A stretch of 7,241 bases of DNA, taken from Bacteroidales bacterium (lineage in GTDB: Bacteria > Bacteroidota > Bacteroidia > Bacteroidales > VadinHA17). The notes under the pieces were generated by a model. It worked only from the letters and a program-made list of their open reading frames with translations. It was not told where the DNA came from and did not search any database. Of the stretch, positions 4,816 to 7,241 are shown in pieces (the first letter of the stretch is position 1; every line of letters starts with the position of its first letter). The stretch is from the NCBI GenBank assembly GCA_003162595.1, contig PMNJ01000359.1, positions 1-7,241 of the forward strand, written 5' to 3'. A program made the translations under genes and the position numbers.

Positions 4816-7241
4816 ATGAAAAAGCAAAAACTTTTTTTGAAAGCACTTTTTTTAAGTGCATTCCTTGGCCTTTCGGCATTAATCTTTCTTGGCCTCAGCT
4901 CATACAGCAGCCAGCCTAAAACTAATATTGCTGAAAGAAGAGCATCATTTGATGTTGGATGGCGGTTTCTCAAAGATAGTCTCTCGGGTTTTGAAAATCC
5001 TGATTTTAACGATTCAAACTGGAGGCTTCTCGACGTGCCTCATGACTGGAGTATTGAAGATCTCCCTGGTCAGAACGGTGTTGATATAATAGGGCCGTTT
5101 GATAAATCTGCTGTTGATAAAATGAGTTCAGGCTACACGATTGGTGGTATAGGGTGGTACCGGAAAAGCTTTACACTGACCGAAACAGATAAAAATAAAA
5201 CTGTCTACCTGCAATTCGACGGTGTTTATATGAACTCGGATGTATGGCTTAACGGTAAACATCTTGGATTTCACCCTTACGGATATACTCCGTTTAGTTA
5301 CGATATTACTTCATTTCTTAATCCTTCCGGTCAGGCTAATGTCGTTGCAGTACGTGTTAAAAATGATGGATTGAATTCACGCTGGTATTCGGGTTCAGGT
5401 ATAACCCGGCATGTATGGCTAACCGTAGTAAATCATGTTCATATAGATATATCCGGAGGCCTTTACATCACAACACCGGCAGTCTCTGAAAATTCTGCTG
5501 AGGTAAAAATTGCAACCACAGTCGTGAATACGGGCACTAATGATAAAAAGATTGTTCTACAGACTCAGTTGTTCGATCCATCAGGTAAGCTTGCCGGATC
5601 GGCAAAAAGCAACTCTGTACTGACACCAGGTCAGTCGATAGAATTAATACAAAATGTTCAGGTAGAGAAACCAGCTCTCTGGTCAACGGATGTGCCCAAC
5701 CTTTATCAGGCGAAGGTATCTGTTTTAATAGATGGAGCAGTAGTTGATAACGAGGAAACTTTATTTGGTATCCGCAGCATAAAAATTGATGCACAGAATG
5801 GTTTAACTATCAATGGTAAAACGGTTAAAATGATTGGAGGTTGTTACCATCTCGACAACGGACCTCTTGGTACAGCTTCTATTGACCGGGCTGAGGAGCG
5901 CAAAATTGAGGTATTGAAGAAAACGGGATTTAATTCAATAAGGACCAGCCACAACCCTCCATCACCAGCACTGCTTGATGCATGTGACCGTTTGGGAATG
6001 TTAGTGATCGATGAAATTTTTGATATGTGGGAAACGCCAAAAAAAGAAAAGGACTACCACCTGAACTTCAGCGACTGGTGGCATAAAGATGTGGAGTCGT
6101 GGGTTAAGCGCGACAGGAATCACCCATCAGTTATCATATGGAGTATCGGAAACGAAATTCGTGAAACATTTGATACTTCAGGATTAAGGATTGCAAGAAA
6201 TCTGAGCGGAGAGATTCGTCGGTTTGATCAGACTCGCAGTATCACTGAAGCATTCAATGATTTTGCATGGATGAGAGGTCAGAAAAGCAGATGGGATTCA
6301 ATTCCGGAACACATGGGGCTACTTAATGTTGTAGGATATAATTATGCGTATAAGAGGTATGAGGAAGATCATATTAAATATCCTGACCGTGTTATGGTTG
6401 GAACTGAAACTAATCCTCCACTCGCATTGGAAAACTATGAAATGGTTAAGAAGCATCCTTATGTTATTGGGTATTTTGTCTGGACTGCCACTGATAACAT
6501 TGGTGAAGCAGGTGTAGGTATGCCCCAGTTAATTGATAATACAACAGATAACAAAACTTCGCAAAGCAATGAGAATCCACAGGGCCCGGGAGCATCCGGA
6601 CAAAAGGAGACATCACCAGGAAACTTTCCAGGTCCTCAGGCAGGTGGAAAAGGTGCGAATGCAGGAGGTCCTCCTTCTGGCGGATTTTTCAGACGTGATC
6701 CCTGGCCGGTATTTAACAATTACCAGGGTGATATTGACCTTATAGGGAACAGAAAGATGCCTTCATATTATCAGCATGTTGTATGGGGTAAAAGTAAAGT
6801 TGAAATCTTCGTTCACCGTCCGATACCGGAAGGTAAAAAAGAGGTTACAAGCCCCTGGGGATTTCCTGATGTGATAAAAAGCTGGAATTGGCCAGGTCAT
6901 GAAGGTGAAAAACTCCAGGTACATGTTTACACTCGCAGCCAACAGGTCAAACTTGAGCTAAATGGTAAAATTGTCGGTGAACAAAATGTGGATCCGATGA
7001 AATCTATTACAGCTACGTTTGAGGTCCCTTATGAGCCGGGAACGCTTATTGCGCATTGCTATGATAATGATAAGGAATCAGCCTCACAAACTCTTGAAAC
7101 TACAGGCAAACCGATAGCTGTCAGACTGATTGCTGACAGGACCCAAATCAAGGCCGACAGGAACGATCTCTCTTATGTTAGAGCTGAGATAATAGATTCC
7201 AAAGGTAACATTGTTCCTGATGCAGATAATATAGTTGTAAA
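4816..7241 (+). CDS. Second exported glycoside hydrolase family 2 enzyme, paralogue of the first, C-terminus cut by window edge
   Basis: From the ATG at 4816 the frame is open for 808 codons to the right edge. Residues 1 to about 31 are a signal peptide (core LFLSAFLGLSALIFLGL) without a lipobox Cys. Domains follow the first GH2: jelly-roll (about 45-210, VPHDWSIE, SRWYSGSGITRHVWL), Ig-like, barrel, DUF4982-like (from about 655) and the start of the C-terminal Ig-like domain. By alignment about 70 residues are missing. The acid/base is Glu447 in WSIGNEI and the likely nucleophile is Glu531 in VGTETNP, so it should be active. It differs from the first copy at active-site positions: CYHLD (343-347) replaces CMHHD and ATDNIGE (558-564) replaces GMDYLGE, hinting at a different sugar or linkage. 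A low-complexity Gly/Pro/Asn/Gln-rich insert (about 573-626) sits in the barrel loop just after this. It is an exo-acting beta-glycosidase; the substrate is unknown. It may have its own promoter in the preceding gap. Confidence 0.93.
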   Translation, partial: MKKQKLFLKALFLSAFLGLSALIFLGLSSYSSQPKTNIAERRASFDVGWRFLKDSLSGFENPDFNDSNWRLLDVPHDWSIEDLPGQNGVDIIGPFDKSAVDKMSSGYTIGGIGWYRKSFTLTETDKNKTVYLQFDGVYMNSDVWLNGKHLGFHPYGYTPFSYDITSFLNPSGQANVVAVRVKNDGLNSRWYSGSGITRHVWLTVVNHVHIDISGGLYITTPAVSENSAEVKIATTVVNTGTNDKKIVLQTQLFDPSGKLAGSAKSNSVLTPGQSIELIQNVQVEKPALWSTDVPNLYQAKVSVLIDGAVVDNEETLFGIRSIKIDAQNGLTINGKTVKMIGGCYHLDNGPLGTASIDRAEERKIEVLKKTGFNSIRTSHNPPSPALLDACDRLGMLVIDEIFDMWETPKKEKDYHLNFSDWWHKDVESWVKRDRNHPSVIIWSIGNEIRETFDTSGLRIARNLSGEIRRFDQTRSITEAFNDFAWMRGQKSRWDSIPEHMGLLNVVGYNYAYKRYEEDHIKYPDRVMVGTETNPPLALENYEMVKKHPYVIGYFVWTATDNIGEAGVGMPQLIDNTTDNKTSQSNENPQGPGASGQKETSPGNFPGPQAGGKGANAGGPPSGGFFRRDPWPVFNNYQGDIDLIGNRKMPSYYQHVVWGKSKVEIFVHRPIPEGKKEVTSPWGFPDVIKSWNWPGHEGEKLQVHVYTRSQQVKLELNGKIVGEQNVDPMKSITATFEVPYEPGTLIAHCYDNDKESASQTLETTGKPIAVRLIADRTQIKADRNDLSYVRAEIIDSKGNIVPDADNIVV
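6532..6693 (+). other. Low-complexity Gly/Pro/Asn/Gln-rich insertion inside the second GH2 barrel
   Basis: Residues about 573-626 of the second GH2 are rich in Gly, Pro, Asn, Gln, Ser and Thr, with short runs such as PQGPGASGQ and GPQAGGKGANAGGPP. The insert lies between the conserved GEAGVG and the DPWPVFNNYQGDID block. The first GH2 has at the same place only a short linker (HVYYDKKDASFS) before PWPWYNSWCGDID. The frame is conserved on both sides, so this is an in-frame expansion and not a frameshift. It would form a disordered loop near the mouth of the active site. Confidence 0.75.

Noticed and set aside
5537..5794. Minus-strand frame of 85 codons within the second GH2
   Set aside because: It is antisense to the Ig-like domain of the GH2 and shows no recognisable protein features.
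6533..6745. Second-frame open stretch of 70 codons over the low-complexity insert, considered as sign of a frameshift
   Set aside because: The GH2 frame runs without interruption through the insert and resumes the conserved GDID and HVVWG motifs, so there is no frameshift.

Overview
The window looks like a carbohydrate-degradation island from a member of the Bacteroidota. The basis is AT-leaning DNA, exported proteins cleaved before Gln, start codons without a clear Shine-Dalgarno site, a TAnnTTTG-like promoter box, and glycoside hydrolase architectures common in that phylum. A more exact placement (Marinilabiliales-like, for example) is only an impression.

Layout: positions 1-978 (minus strand) hold most of an exported GH5 enzyme cut by the left edge. 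Positions 1020-3467 (minus strand) hold a complete exported GH2 enzyme 41 bp upstream of it, so the two probably form one operon transcribed leftward. A 205-bp AT-rich divergent spacer (3468-3672) follows, with a candidate promoter and a 17-bp inverted repeat. Positions 3673-4470 (plus strand) encode an exported TPR protein. A 345-bp non-coding gap (4471-4815) contains a GC-rich hairpin and a near-palindromic repeat. Positions 4816-7241 (plus strand) carry a second GH2 enzyme, a diverged paralogue of the first, cut by the right edge about 70 codons short of its expected end.

Together the genes suggest periplasmic breakdown of a beta-linked plant or algal polysaccharide: the GH5 would cut the backbone and the two GH2 enzymes would remove terminal sugars or shorten oligosaccharides. 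No SusC/SusD transporter, sulfatase or sensor regulator lies in the window, so the substrate cannot be fixed. I found no RNA gene, CRISPR array, transposase or clear new system. The most distinctive points are a Gly/Pro/Asn-rich insertion in a barrel loop of the second GH2, active-site differences between the two GH2 copies, and the palindromic intergenic repeat.
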